From: an uncultured Butyricicoccus sp.
GTDB taxonomy: Bacteria; Bacillota; Clostridia; Oscillospirales; Butyricicoccaceae
DNA: 8,280 nt
Direction: 5' to 3'
Assembly: GCA_900555465.1 (NCBI GenBank)
Contig: USLE01000042.1
Coordinates: 1 to 8,280, forward strand
Positions 1 through 5,657 of the stretch are shown here, piece by piece. Under the pieces are notes generated by a model. The model searched no databases, was not told the DNA's origin, and saw nothing but the letters and a program-made list of their open reading frames with translations. The first letter of the stretch is position 1; the number at the start of each line of letters is the position of its first letter. The position numbers and the translations under genes were made by a program.

Positions 1-336
1 GGCTTGTACACCGCGATTTATATCATTTCGCGCGCGGTCGGCAAATATACCGGCGCATACTTCGGTGCAGCCGCCACCCATGCGCCTGATACCGTGAAAA
101 AATATCTGGGCTTCACCCTGCTGCCGCACTCGGGCGTTTCGCTGGTATTCACCGGCATTGCGGTCTCCGTGCTGAGCGGCCCGGCCCCGGAATGTGCTGA
201 GATCATCCAGGGCACCATCGCCGCGGCGGCCGTCATCAATGAGATCATCGCGGTATTCATGGCCAAAAAAGGCTTTGAATGGGCGGGCGAGCTGCCCGAA
301 GGCCTGAAAGACAAAAAGCAGGTGAAAAGCGCATGA
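1..336 (+). CDS. Cation:proton antiporter (Na+/H+ exchanger family), C-terminal part
   Basis: The reading frame is open from the first base, so this is the last 111 residues of a gene that starts outside the window. The visible part holds hydrophobic helices separated by short loops. It contains a YIISRAVGKYTGA segment followed by KKYLGFTLLPHSGVSLVFTG, which resembles the late transmembrane helices of CPA-type (Kef/NhaS-like) sodium/hydrogen exchangers. The protein would sit in the cytoplasmic membrane and exchange a monovalent cation for protons. The tail after the last helix is short and charged (about 25 residues, ending KDKKQVKSA), so no TrkA-type nucleotide-binding domain follows. The stop codon overlaps the start of the downstream TetR-type regulator, suggesting a shared transcript and coupled translation. 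Ion specificity cannot be told. Family assignment is fairly sure. Confidence 0.8.
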   Translation, partial: GLYTAIYIISRAVGKYTGAYFGAAATHAPDTVKKYLGFTLLPHSGVSLVFTGIAVSVLSGPAPECAEIIQGTIAAAAVINEIIAVFMAKKGFEWAGELPEGLKDKKQVKSA

Positions 337-968
337 CCCAGAAAGAGCGGCAGGCGCGCAGCAGGCACGCCATCTTCCTCGCCGCACTCGAGGAATTCAG
401 CAAAAATGACTACGACACAGTCACAATGGACAGCATCTGCCAGGGCCACGGCATTTCCAAGGGCATGATGTACCACTACTATTCCTGTAAGGACGATCTG
501 TTCCTGCTTCTTGTCAAGGAGCTGTTTCAGGCGCTGGCCGCGCAGCTCGAGCATGATATGCAGCAGCTCGACGGGGACAATCCACTCGAAACCATCCAGC
601 AGTTTTTCATGATCCGCGAACGGTATTTCCAGCAGCACCCGCAGTGGAAGAACATCTTCGAAAACGCCATGCTGCGTCCGCCCAAACATCTGAAAGACGC
701 GATCTACGAGCTGCGCGAACCGGTCCGCGCGCTCAACCGCACGTTCCTGACCCGGGTATGTTCCGGGATGCCGCTGCGCCCGGGCCTCGACCCGGAGACC
801 GCAACCCGGTATATCGAAAGCATCGAATATGTGTTCCCCTCCCTGCTGCGCCAGTTCCGCGCCGAGGCCGGGATCACTGACCTGCACACCATGCTGGATG
901 CGATGACCGAAATCCTTGAGATCATCCTGTTCGGTCTGGTCTCACAGACCGATCGCAACGCAAAATGA
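333..968 (+). CDS. TetR/AcrR-family transcriptional regulator
   Basis: This 211-residue protein has the usual TetR length and plan. The N-terminal three-helix DNA-binding domain spans about residues 10-55: AALEEFSKNDYDTVTM, then the turn and recognition helix around GHGISKGMMYHYY, then the KDDLF segment. The rest is an all-helical ligand-binding and dimerisation domain with no recognisable subtype. I chose ATG at 333 because it overlaps the antiporter stop (ATGA) and has an AGGTGA ribosome site at 320-325, 7 nt upstream; the frame is open further upstream, but no better start exists. Lying directly behind the antiporter, it may control that gene in response to a small molecule or stress. That role is inferred from position only. 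A strong terminator follows 29 nt after the stop, so the unit ends here. Confidence 0.9.
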   Translation: MTQKERQARSRHAIFLAALEEFSKNDYDTVTMDSICQGHGISKGMMYHYYSCKDDLFLLLVKELFQALAAQLEHDMQQLDGDNPLETIQQFFMIRERYFQQHPQWKNIFENAMLRPPKHLKDAIYELREPVRALNRTFLTRVCSGMPLRPGLDPETATRYIESIEYVFPSLLRQFRAEAGITDLHTMLDAMTEILEIILFGLVSQTDRNAK

Positions 969-997
969 ATCCGGCCGCGCCCATCCCGGGGGCGCTG

Positions 998-1039
998 AAA
1001 AGGATCCTGTAAGCGAAAATGCTTACAGGATTCTTTTTT
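998..1039 (+). terminator. Intrinsic terminator after the TetR gene
   Basis: ATCCTGTAAGC (1004-1014) pairs perfectly with GCTTACAGGAT (1021-1031) around a 6-nt loop, GAAAAT. The stem extends outward through a G-U pair, then G-C and A-U pairs down to 998, giving about 17 pairs. It is followed by TTTTTT (1034-1039). This is a textbook Rho-independent terminator for the antiporter-TetR transcript. The A-rich 5' arm opposite the T-run makes it potentially bidirectional. Confidence 0.93.
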
Positions 1040-1156
1040 GCATTTTACACAGTTTTAACAATCGGTTATCGCACGTTTTTTCGCTTTTTCGGCAAATTCC
1101 GCACTTTTTTCCTCTCCTCAATACCTGTAACCGCAAATTCACAAAATATCCACACT

Positions 1157-1170
1157 TGTAAACGCTTACA
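1157..1170 (+). promoter_or_regulatory. LacI/CcpA-type operator (cre-like), upstream site
   Basis: TGTAAACGCTTACA is a palindrome with one mismatch and a central CG. It fits the known operator class of LacI-family regulators and the catabolite-response element consensus (TGNAANCGNWNNCA). It lies about 105 nt upstream of the proposed promoter and 207 nt upstream of the start codon. It could be bound by the LacI-type protein encoded next to it, by a CcpA homologue, or by both. The sequence cannot separate these. Confidence 0.75.
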
Positions 1171-1274
1171 TATTTACTTCATGTTTTCATCAATGTTTTC
1201 TCCCATTTTATGTGCATCTTCACCAATCTTTCCTATAATATATCTATCATAATGTAAAATATATGCAAAATCTC

Positions 1275-1303
1275 TTGCATTTCCCGCTTCAAAATGGTAT
1301 GCT
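1275..1303 (+). promoter_or_regulatory. Probable sigma-70-type promoter for the LacI-type gene
   Basis: TTGCAT (1275-1280) and TATGCT (1298-1303) are separated by 17 nt, and the -10 box is preceded by TGG, an extended -10 signature. Transcription would start near 1310, leaving a leader of about 65 nt that contains the downstream operator. The -35 box is weak (only TTG matches the consensus) and coincides with the right arm of ATGCAA-N6-TTGCAT (1263-1280). The extended -10 element and the spacing are the main support. Confidence 0.55.
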
Positions 1304-1339
1304 GTAGACAAGTTAAATAAGCGTTTTATTTCACAAAAA

Positions 1340-1353
1340 TGTAAGTGCTTTCA
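1340..1353 (+). promoter_or_regulatory. LacI/CcpA-type operator (cre-like), leader site
   Basis: TGTAAGTGCTTTCA matches the LacI-family operator pattern, with TG in place of the central CG; read on the minus strand it is TGAAAGCACTTACA. It shares the TGTAA half with the site at 1157-1170. It lies downstream of the proposed promoter and ends 23 nt before the start codon, so a bound protein would block elongation. This is a common arrangement for autoregulation of LacI-type genes. The centres of the two sites are 183 bp apart. Confidence 0.65.
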
Positions 1354-1376
1354 TTTCCCAAGGCAGGCGATCCCAT

Positions 1377-2360
1377 ATGGGCAATCCTACGATATATGAT
1401 GTATCCCGTCTTTCCGGCGTATCCACCGCAACGGTTTCCCGGGCTTTCTCCGAGCCGGAGCGTGTAAAGGAATCCACCCGCCGCCGTGTGTACGCGGCAG
1501 CGTCTGCGCTGCACTACCAGCCAAGCGCGATCGCGCGCGCAATGGCGCGCCAACGCACGGACAAGCTCGCCTTTATCATCTGCAAAAAAGGCGCGACCAT
1601 TCTGGATGAGTTCTATGCCGGCATCTGCGAAGGCGTCCTGCGCTGCGCCAACAGCATGGAATACCAGCTGCTGGTCTCCACTGCCGAGGACTGGCAGCGC
1701 AGCCCACAGAGCAAGCAGATCGAAGGCGCGATCCTCGCCGGCGACGCACAGCCCGACCTGATCGCTGAATTGCAGCGGCAGAACGTCAAGGTTGTGCTGG
1801 CAAACCATATCGCGCCAGGCTTCGACCTGCCCTGCATCGTCGCGGACGAGCACGACGGCGTTAGGCAGGCGCTTGAGCATCTGGTCCTGCGCGGCCATCA
1901 CAAAATCGATATGCTCGCCGGTCGCTTTTCCTCCTATATCACCAGCGAGCGCTACAACGCCTTTATCGCTGCAATGAAAGGGCTGGGCCTTTCCATCGAA
2001 GAAAGCAACGTCACCATGTGTGACCGCGATATCGAAAGCGCAACGCGCGCCGCGCTCGAGCTGCTCAACCGGCCCGGCCGCCCCTCCGCCGTGTTCGCCT
2101 TTAATGACGTACTCGCTGCGGGTGTGATGAAAGCCGCCCGCCGGCTGGGCCTTTCCCTTCCGGACGATCTGGCTGTCGTCGGTTTCGACGATTCCACCAT
2201 CTGCGCCCTGCTCGAGCCCGCGCTGACCTCGGTCCATGTGGACTGCCGCCGCATGGGCGAGCTGTGCATGGAGCGGATGACCGCCCTGCTGTCCGGCGCG
2301 GAGGACGTGCCCCGGCTGACCGTTGTCCCGGTCGAGCTGCATGTGCGCCATTCCACATAA
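1377..2360 (+). CDS. LacI/GalR-family transcriptional regulator
   Basis: The 327-residue protein has the normal LacI/GalR layout. A helix-turn-helix covers about residues 5-25 (IYDVSRLSGVSTATVSRAF). The hinge is at about 45-60 (HYQPSAIARAMARQRT). A periplasmic-binding-protein-like effector domain runs from about 63 to the end, including the ESATRAALELLNRP, AVFAFNDVLAAGVMKAARRLG and DLAVVGFDDSTIC segments typical of the second subdomain. The GVSTATVSR recognition helix resembles those of regulators that bind central-CG operators, in line with the two sites upstream. The start is the first ATG, with only a weak purine-rich site (AAGGCAGGCGA) before it, so expression is probably low. Lying directly upstream of a sugar ABC transporter on the same strand, it is very likely its local regulator. 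The effector is unknown. No terminator separates it from the transporter, so partial co-transcription is possible. Confidence 0.95.
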   Translation: MGNPTIYDVSRLSGVSTATVSRAFSEPERVKESTRRRVYAAASALHYQPSAIARAMARQRTDKLAFIICKKGATILDEFYAGICEGVLRCANSMEYQLLVSTAEDWQRSPQSKQIEGAILAGDAQPDLIAELQRQNVKVVLANHIAPGFDLPCIVADEHDGVRQALEHLVLRGHHKIDMLAGRFSSYITSERYNAFIAAMKGLGLSIEESNVTMCDRDIESATRAALELLNRPGRPSAVFAFNDVLAAGVMKAARRLGLSLPDDLAVVGFDDSTICALLEPALTSVHVDCRRMGELCMERMTALLSGAEDVPRLTVVPVELHVRHST

Positions 2361-2392
2361 TGTCAGAAATATTTTACATATTTTTGCATAAT

Positions 2393-2419
2393 TTAACAAA
2401 TACTTTTGCAAAGTATGAT
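2393..2419 (+). promoter_or_regulatory. Probable promoter of the ABC transporter operon
   Basis: TTAACA (2393-2398, five of six to the -35 consensus) and TATGAT (2414-2419, five of six to the -10 consensus) lie in an AT-rich gap between the LacI-type stop and the first permease. The spacing is 15 nt, shorter than ideal; taking TTTAAC at 2392 gives 16. Transcription would begin near 2426, giving a leader of about 65 nt before the permease start. Confidence 0.5.
2400..2416 (+). promoter_or_regulatory. Operator-like perfect palindrome overlapping the transporter promoter
   Basis: ATACTTT (2400-2406) and AAAGTAT (2410-2416) are perfect inverted arms around a TGC centre. The palindrome fills the spacer of the proposed promoter and runs into its -10 box, where a repressor would block RNA polymerase. 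It does not match the cre-like sites upstream of the LacI-type gene, so it may bind another regulator. Being AT-rich, it could also be a chance palindrome. Confidence 0.45.
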
Positions 2420-2476
2420 AGTTTGGGGTGATAAATGGAGCTATATTATGGAGGGTGCCTGTTCCCTGTCGAAAAG

Positions 2477-2483
2477 AAGGAGG
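2477..2483 (+). promoter_or_regulatory. Ribosome binding site that fixes the first permease start
   Basis: AAGGAGG lies 7 nt before ATG at 2491. The same frame is open back to a GTG at 2428, which would add 21 residues. That start has only a GGGG run beside it and gives an N-terminus unlike MalG-type permeases. The strong site therefore decides for 2491. Confidence 0.85.
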
Positions 2484-2490
2484 AGATAAG

Positions 2491-3330
2491 ATGAAATCAA
2501 AAAAAAGGATCGGTACCGTCGGCAAGGCAATCGGCTGCATTGTCCTGCTGGTTATCTCGCTGTTTCCCATCTATTGGCTGGTAGCGATGTCGATCCGCCC
2601 GACCGATGAGATGAAAGGCCATATCAGCCTCATCCCACAATCACTCACCGGCGAGCACTTCACCCAGCTGTTTGATGCGGAAGGCTTCAGCCAGGCGATT
2701 ATCAACAGCATGCAGACCACCTTCGGTTCGCTGATCATCTCGCTGCTGGTCGGCATCTGCGCGGCTTATATCATCGCCCGCCGCCGTTTCCGCTTCGGGC
2801 TGAAAAAGCCGCTGACCTATTGGGTGCTGCTCGTCCGCGTGCTGCCTCCGGTTGCATTCACCATCCCGCTTTACATCATGTTCAACCGGATCGGCGTCCT
2901 CAACACCAAGCTCCCGGTCATGCTGGCCTGCGTGCTCATCAACGTGCCGCTCATCATCTGGTTCCTGATCAGCTTTTTCCAGGACCTGCCGGAAGAGGTT
3001 GAGGAAAGCGCCAAGGTGGACGGCGCAACCGAATGGCAGCTGTTCCGCAAGATCGTCCTGCCGCTGGTGGCGCCGGGCATTGCGGCGGTGGCCATGCTCT
3101 CGTTCATGTATGCCTGGAACGAATACACCTACACGGTCATCTTCACCCGCACGGCAGCAAATAACACGGTGCCGCTGGCGCTGGCGCTGCTCAATACCGA
3201 GGACAGCCTGACCAACTTCGGTCTGGTTGCTGCGGGCGGCGTCATCTCGGTCATCCCCATTACCCTGTTTGTCATCTTTGCACAGAACTACTTGATCTCC
3301 GGACTTTCAAGCGGCGCTGTCAAAGAATAA
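2491..3330 (+). CDS. Carbohydrate ABC transporter permease, MalG type (CUT1)
   Basis: This 279-residue inner-membrane subunit has about six helices, the first at about residues 12-34 after a short basic N-terminus. The EAA loop that docks on the ATPase is clear at about 167-195: LPEEVEESAKVDGATEWQ followed by LFRKIVLPLVAPG. The tail GLSSGAVKE matches the usual MalG-type ending (GLTAGAVKG-like). With the MalF-type permease encoded at 4752 it would form the heterodimeric channel for a sugar or sugar derivative. It is the first gene of the transporter operon, ahead of the binding protein; the commoner order is binding protein, MalF type, MalG type. The next gene starts 55 nt downstream with no terminator between. 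Family is certain, substrate unknown. Confidence 0.95.
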   Translation: MKSKKRIGTVGKAIGCIVLLVISLFPIYWLVAMSIRPTDEMKGHISLIPQSLTGEHFTQLFDAEGFSQAIINSMQTTFGSLIISLLVGICAAYIIARRRFRFGLKKPLTYWVLLVRVLPPVAFTIPLYIMFNRIGVLNTKLPVMLACVLINVPLIIWFLISFFQDLPEEVEESAKVDGATEWQLFRKIVLPLVAPGIAAVAMLSFMYAWNEYTYTVIFTRTAANNTVPLALALLNTEDSLTNFGLVAAGGVISVIPITLFVIFAQNYLISGLSSGAVKE

Positions 3331-3385
3331 CAAAAAGAAGAGTACCACAGAAGAGAGAAACATATATGATTGGAGGAAAAAAGAA

Positions 3386-4630
3386 ATGAAAAAACTGTTA
3401 GCTATGGCACTGGCGCTGACAATGGCGCTCGGCATGACCGCATGCGGCGGCGGTGGCGGCGAAAGCGCAGATCAGGGTGGCGGCTCTGACGGCACGACCG
3501 AACTCAACCTCATCCTGCGCGCCGGCACCTATGCGGATGTCATCAAGGAATGCCTGCCCGCTTTCGAGGAAGAGCACGGCGTGACCTGCAACGTGCAGGA
3601 GCTCTCCGAATCCGACCTGTATTCCGGCATTGCGCTCGACGCGATCAATGCGGACGGCTCCTACGACCTGTGCATGGTCGACGGCTCCTGGATGGCAGAG
3701 TTCACCCAGAACGGCGTACTGGCCAACCTGTCCGAGCTGGGCTATGCGCTGGACGACGACATCATCCCCGCAACCACCTCGATCTGCTACGTTGACGACG
3801 ACGTTTACCTCGCGCCCTACTACGGCAACGTGACCGTGCTGATGTTCAACAAGGCCAACGTTGAGGCGGCCGGCTACACGGCGGACACCATCCAGTCGCT
3901 CGACGACATCCTCAAGATCTGCCAGCAGGCGCAGGCCGACGGCAAGAAGGGCTTTATCTACCGCGGCGACGGCCAGAACAACCTGGTAGTCGACTTCCTG
4001 CCCATCCTGCTCTCCTACGGCGGCTGGGTCATTGACGAAAACAACCAGCCCACCGTCAACACCGAAGAATTCAAGAACGCGATGAACTACTACCTCGACC
4101 TGATCGCCACCGGCGAAGCGCAGGTCAAGGACGACCTGATCGCATCGGTCGACACCGGCGCCGGCACGATGGGCATTGGCTGGCCGGGCTGGTACACCCC
4201 CACCGCGGACTCCGCTGCTGACTATATCGCGCTCTCCGGCGCAGCCACCACCGGCGGCGAGACCCACAACGCGAACGTTTACGGCATCTGGGCGATCGGC
4301 ATCCCGGCCAACAGCCAGAACAAGGAACTGGCTGCTGAGCTGCTGACCTACCTGATGGACCCCGAAGTACAGAAGTCGACCGTAGCCTCCGGCGGCGTTC
4401 CGTGCCGTTACTCCAGCCTGCAGGATCCCGAGGTCCTCGCCACCTATCCGCAGTATGAAGTGGTCTGCCAGGCGCTCGAAAGCGGCGTTTACCGCCCGGT
4501 TATCGCAGAGTGGACCCAGTTCTACACCACCCTCGGCACCGAGATGGACAACATCATCAATGGTATCAAGACGGTAGACCAGGGCCTTGCAGATGCGCAG
4601 ACCCAGCTGGAGGAGCTGATGGCGGGCTGA
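3386..4630 (+). CDS. Extracellular solute-binding lipoprotein of a carbohydrate ABC transporter (family 1)
   Basis: This 414-residue protein begins with a lipoprotein signal peptide: MKKLLAMALALTMALG, then M-T-A-C with the lipidated cysteine at residue 20. A flexible Gly/Ser/Asp-rich linker follows to about residue 37. The mature part has the features of family 1 sugar-binding proteins: an early strand plus helix (LILRAGTYADVIKECLPAFE), a DLCMVDGSWMAEF segment, APYYGNVTVLMFNKANVEAAG in the hinge region, a GIGWPGWY segment whose tryptophans could stack on a sugar, and a C-terminal helix pair. It would be anchored outside the membrane and hand solute to the two permeases. GGAGG at 3372-3376 lies 9 nt before the ATG. 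A hairpin terminator follows the stop, in line with higher expression than the distal genes. The ligand cannot be told; oligosaccharide and glycerophosphodiester-like ligands both occur in this family. Confidence 0.95.
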   Translation: MKKLLAMALALTMALGMTACGGGGGESADQGGGSDGTTELNLILRAGTYADVIKECLPAFEEEHGVTCNVQELSESDLYSGIALDAINADGSYDLCMVDGSWMAEFTQNGVLANLSELGYALDDDIIPATTSICYVDDDVYLAPYYGNVTVLMFNKANVEAAGYTADTIQSLDDILKICQQAQADGKKGFIYRGDGQNNLVVDFLPILLSYGGWVIDENNQPTVNTEEFKNAMNYYLDLIATGEAQVKDDLIASVDTGAGTMGIGWPGWYTPTADSAADYIALSGAATTGGETHNANVYGIWAIGIPANSQNKELAAELLTYLMDPEVQKSTVASGGVPCRYSSLQDPEVLATYPQYEVVCQALESGVYRPVIAEWTQFYTTLGTEMDNIINGIKTVDQGLADAQTQLEELMAG

Positions 4631-4667
4631 TCCCTGCCCTCCCTTTCCCCGCATGACGGACTCAGGC

Positions 4668-4702
4668 GGCCGGGGTGCCGCAAGGCGCCCCGGTCCCTTT
4701 TT
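4668..4702 (+). terminator. Intra-operon intrinsic terminator/attenuator after the binding-protein gene
   Basis: CCGGGGTGCC (4670-4679) pairs with GGCGCCCCGG (4684-4693) around a GCAA tetraloop, with one G-U pair. One further G-U and one G-C pair extend the base to 4668 and 4695. A short TTTTT (4698-4702) follows. It lies 37 nt after the binding-protein stop and about 50 nt before the second permease start. I see no promoter between it and that gene, so the distal genes seem to depend on read-through. This would be a stoichiometry-setting attenuator. Confidence 0.82.
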
Positions 4703-4751
4703 CTATCATCCGTGCACACAAAAAACCTCCCGGAACTGTGAGGTCGCAGAA

Positions 4752-5651
4752 ATGAGAAGAAATAACATCGCAAAACTGAATAATGCCGATGCGCAGACCA
4801 AGCGCTTCGGCTATTCCATGATCACGCCGACACTCGTCGTCCTGCTGATCATGACCGCATATCCCCTGATCTTTACGCTGGTTTACAGCTTTACGGACTA
4901 CAACCTGCTGCGCAACCTGCGCGAGCCGGCAGGCTTCATTGCGCTGAAAAACTACACCGACCTGCTGACCGACCCGTATTTCCAGCAGTCGATCTGGAAC
5001 ACGGTCAAGTTCACCATCCTTGCGGTGATCTTTGAAATGCTGATCGGCTTTGTTATGGCGCTGTTTGTCAACAGCCTGCGCCGCGGCCAGAAGACCATGC
5101 GCACGCTGCTGCTCCTGCCCTACCTGCTCCCGACCGTAACGGTCGCGCTGAGCTGGCGCATGATGCTCTCCCCCAACTACGGCATCGTCAATCAGGTCCT
5201 GCAAACGCTCGGCCTGCCGGTGTTCAACTGGTTCTCGGATATCAATACGGCTTTCGGCATGCTGGTGCTGATCGACGTATGGCAGAGCGCGCCGTTCGTT
5301 TTCCTGCTGCTGTATGCTGCGCTGCAGTCCGTGCCGCAGAGCCAGTACGAAGCCGCGCGCATCGACGGCGCGGGCCGGGTCAAGATCCTGTTCTATGTCA
5401 CCATCCCGAACATCAAGAACAGCCTTGCGCTGTGCGCCCTGCTCCGTACGATCGACAGCTTCCGTCTGTTCGACAAGGTCAACCTGCTGACCGGCGGCGG
5501 CCCTGCCAACAGCACTTCTACCATCACCCAGTACCTGTATAACTATGGTATCTCCTCTTTGGACTTCGGCTTCGGCAGCGCCGGCGCCATTGTCATGACC
5601 ATACTGGTGCTGATCCTCTCCAGCGTTTACATCAAACGCGCCATCCAATAA
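4752..5651 (+). CDS. Carbohydrate ABC transporter permease, MalF type (CUT1)
   Basis: This 299-residue membrane protein is the partner of the MalG-type permease at 2491. After a polar N-terminus the first helix is at about residues 22-46 (MITPTLVVLLIMTAYPLIF), followed by the externally exposed YSFTDYNLLRN segment. The EAA loop is at about 198-220 (QYEAARIDGAGRV, then KILFYVTIPNIKN). The MalF-type hallmark RTIDSFRLFDKVNLLTGGGP follows at about 232-251. The start is ATG at 4752, with GTGAGGT at 4738-4744 as ribosome site; the frame is open back to 4653, but that extension would run through the terminator hairpin and is not membrane-like. A 5-bp pairing (ACCTC at 4725-4729 with GAGGT at 4740-4744) could partly mask the ribosome site. 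Only 6 nt separate its stop from the MBL-fold gene. Confidence 0.94.
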   Translation: MRRNNIAKLNNADAQTKRFGYSMITPTLVVLLIMTAYPLIFTLVYSFTDYNLLRNLREPAGFIALKNYTDLLTDPYFQQSIWNTVKFTILAVIFEMLIGFVMALFVNSLRRGQKTMRTLLLLPYLLPTVTVALSWRMMLSPNYGIVNQVLQTLGLPVFNWFSDINTAFGMLVLIDVWQSAPFVFLLLYAALQSVPQSQYEAARIDGAGRVKILFYVTIPNIKNSLALCALLRTIDSFRLFDKVNLLTGGGPANSTSTITQYLYNYGISSLDFGFGSAGAIVMTILVLILSSVYIKRAIQ

Positions 5652-5657
5652 CTGCCT

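Larger units (their letters stand above)
1040..1376 (+). promoter_or_regulatory. AT-rich intergenic control region upstream of the LacI-type gene
   Basis: This stretch between the terminator and the LacI-type start has no credible gene. Short open frames across it lack ribosome sites and family features. It is much richer in A and T than the flanking genes. It carries T-runs near 1075-1110 within a loose direct repeat (GCACGTTTTTT, then GCACTTTTTT), a perfect TATAAT at 1234-1239 without a good -35 element, and the two operators and the promoter listed separately. Its length and content suggest a long regulatory region rather than lost coding DNA. Confidence 0.7.

Noticed and set aside
18..887. 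Open frame on the minus strand opposite the antiporter and TetR genes
   Set aside because: Both + strand products are clear families, and the antisense frame crosses their junction without any supporting signal.
2428..2490. N-terminal extension of the first permease from GTG at 2428
   Set aside because: A strong AAGGAGG precedes ATG at 2491, and the extension does not resemble MalG-type N-termini.
1326..2570. Long open frame on the minus strand opposite the LacI-type gene
   Set aside because: It mirrors a clear LacI-family protein on the + strand, has low-complexity His/Gly/Ala-rich content and runs across the intergenic promoter region. Such shadows are common in GC-rich DNA.
3365..3370. 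TATGAT as a -10 box for a separate binding-protein promoter
   Set aside because: No -35-like hexamer lies 16-18 nt upstream, where the sequence is purine-rich, and the short gap fits an operon.
3366..3389. Seven-codon leader frame (ATG at 3366) overlapping the start of the binding-protein gene
   Set aside because: It lacks a convincing ribosome site of its own. Most of it is simply the ribosome site and spacer of the binding-protein gene.
3398..4654. Long open frame on the minus strand opposite the binding-protein gene
   Set aside because: The + strand encodes a complete lipoprotein with signal peptide and ribosome site. The antisense product is Val/Gly/Asp-rich with no domain features.
4662..5648. 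Long open frame on the minus strand opposite the second permease
   Set aside because: It has no family features and is charged and Gln/Asp-rich, as expected for the complement of a membrane protein gene.
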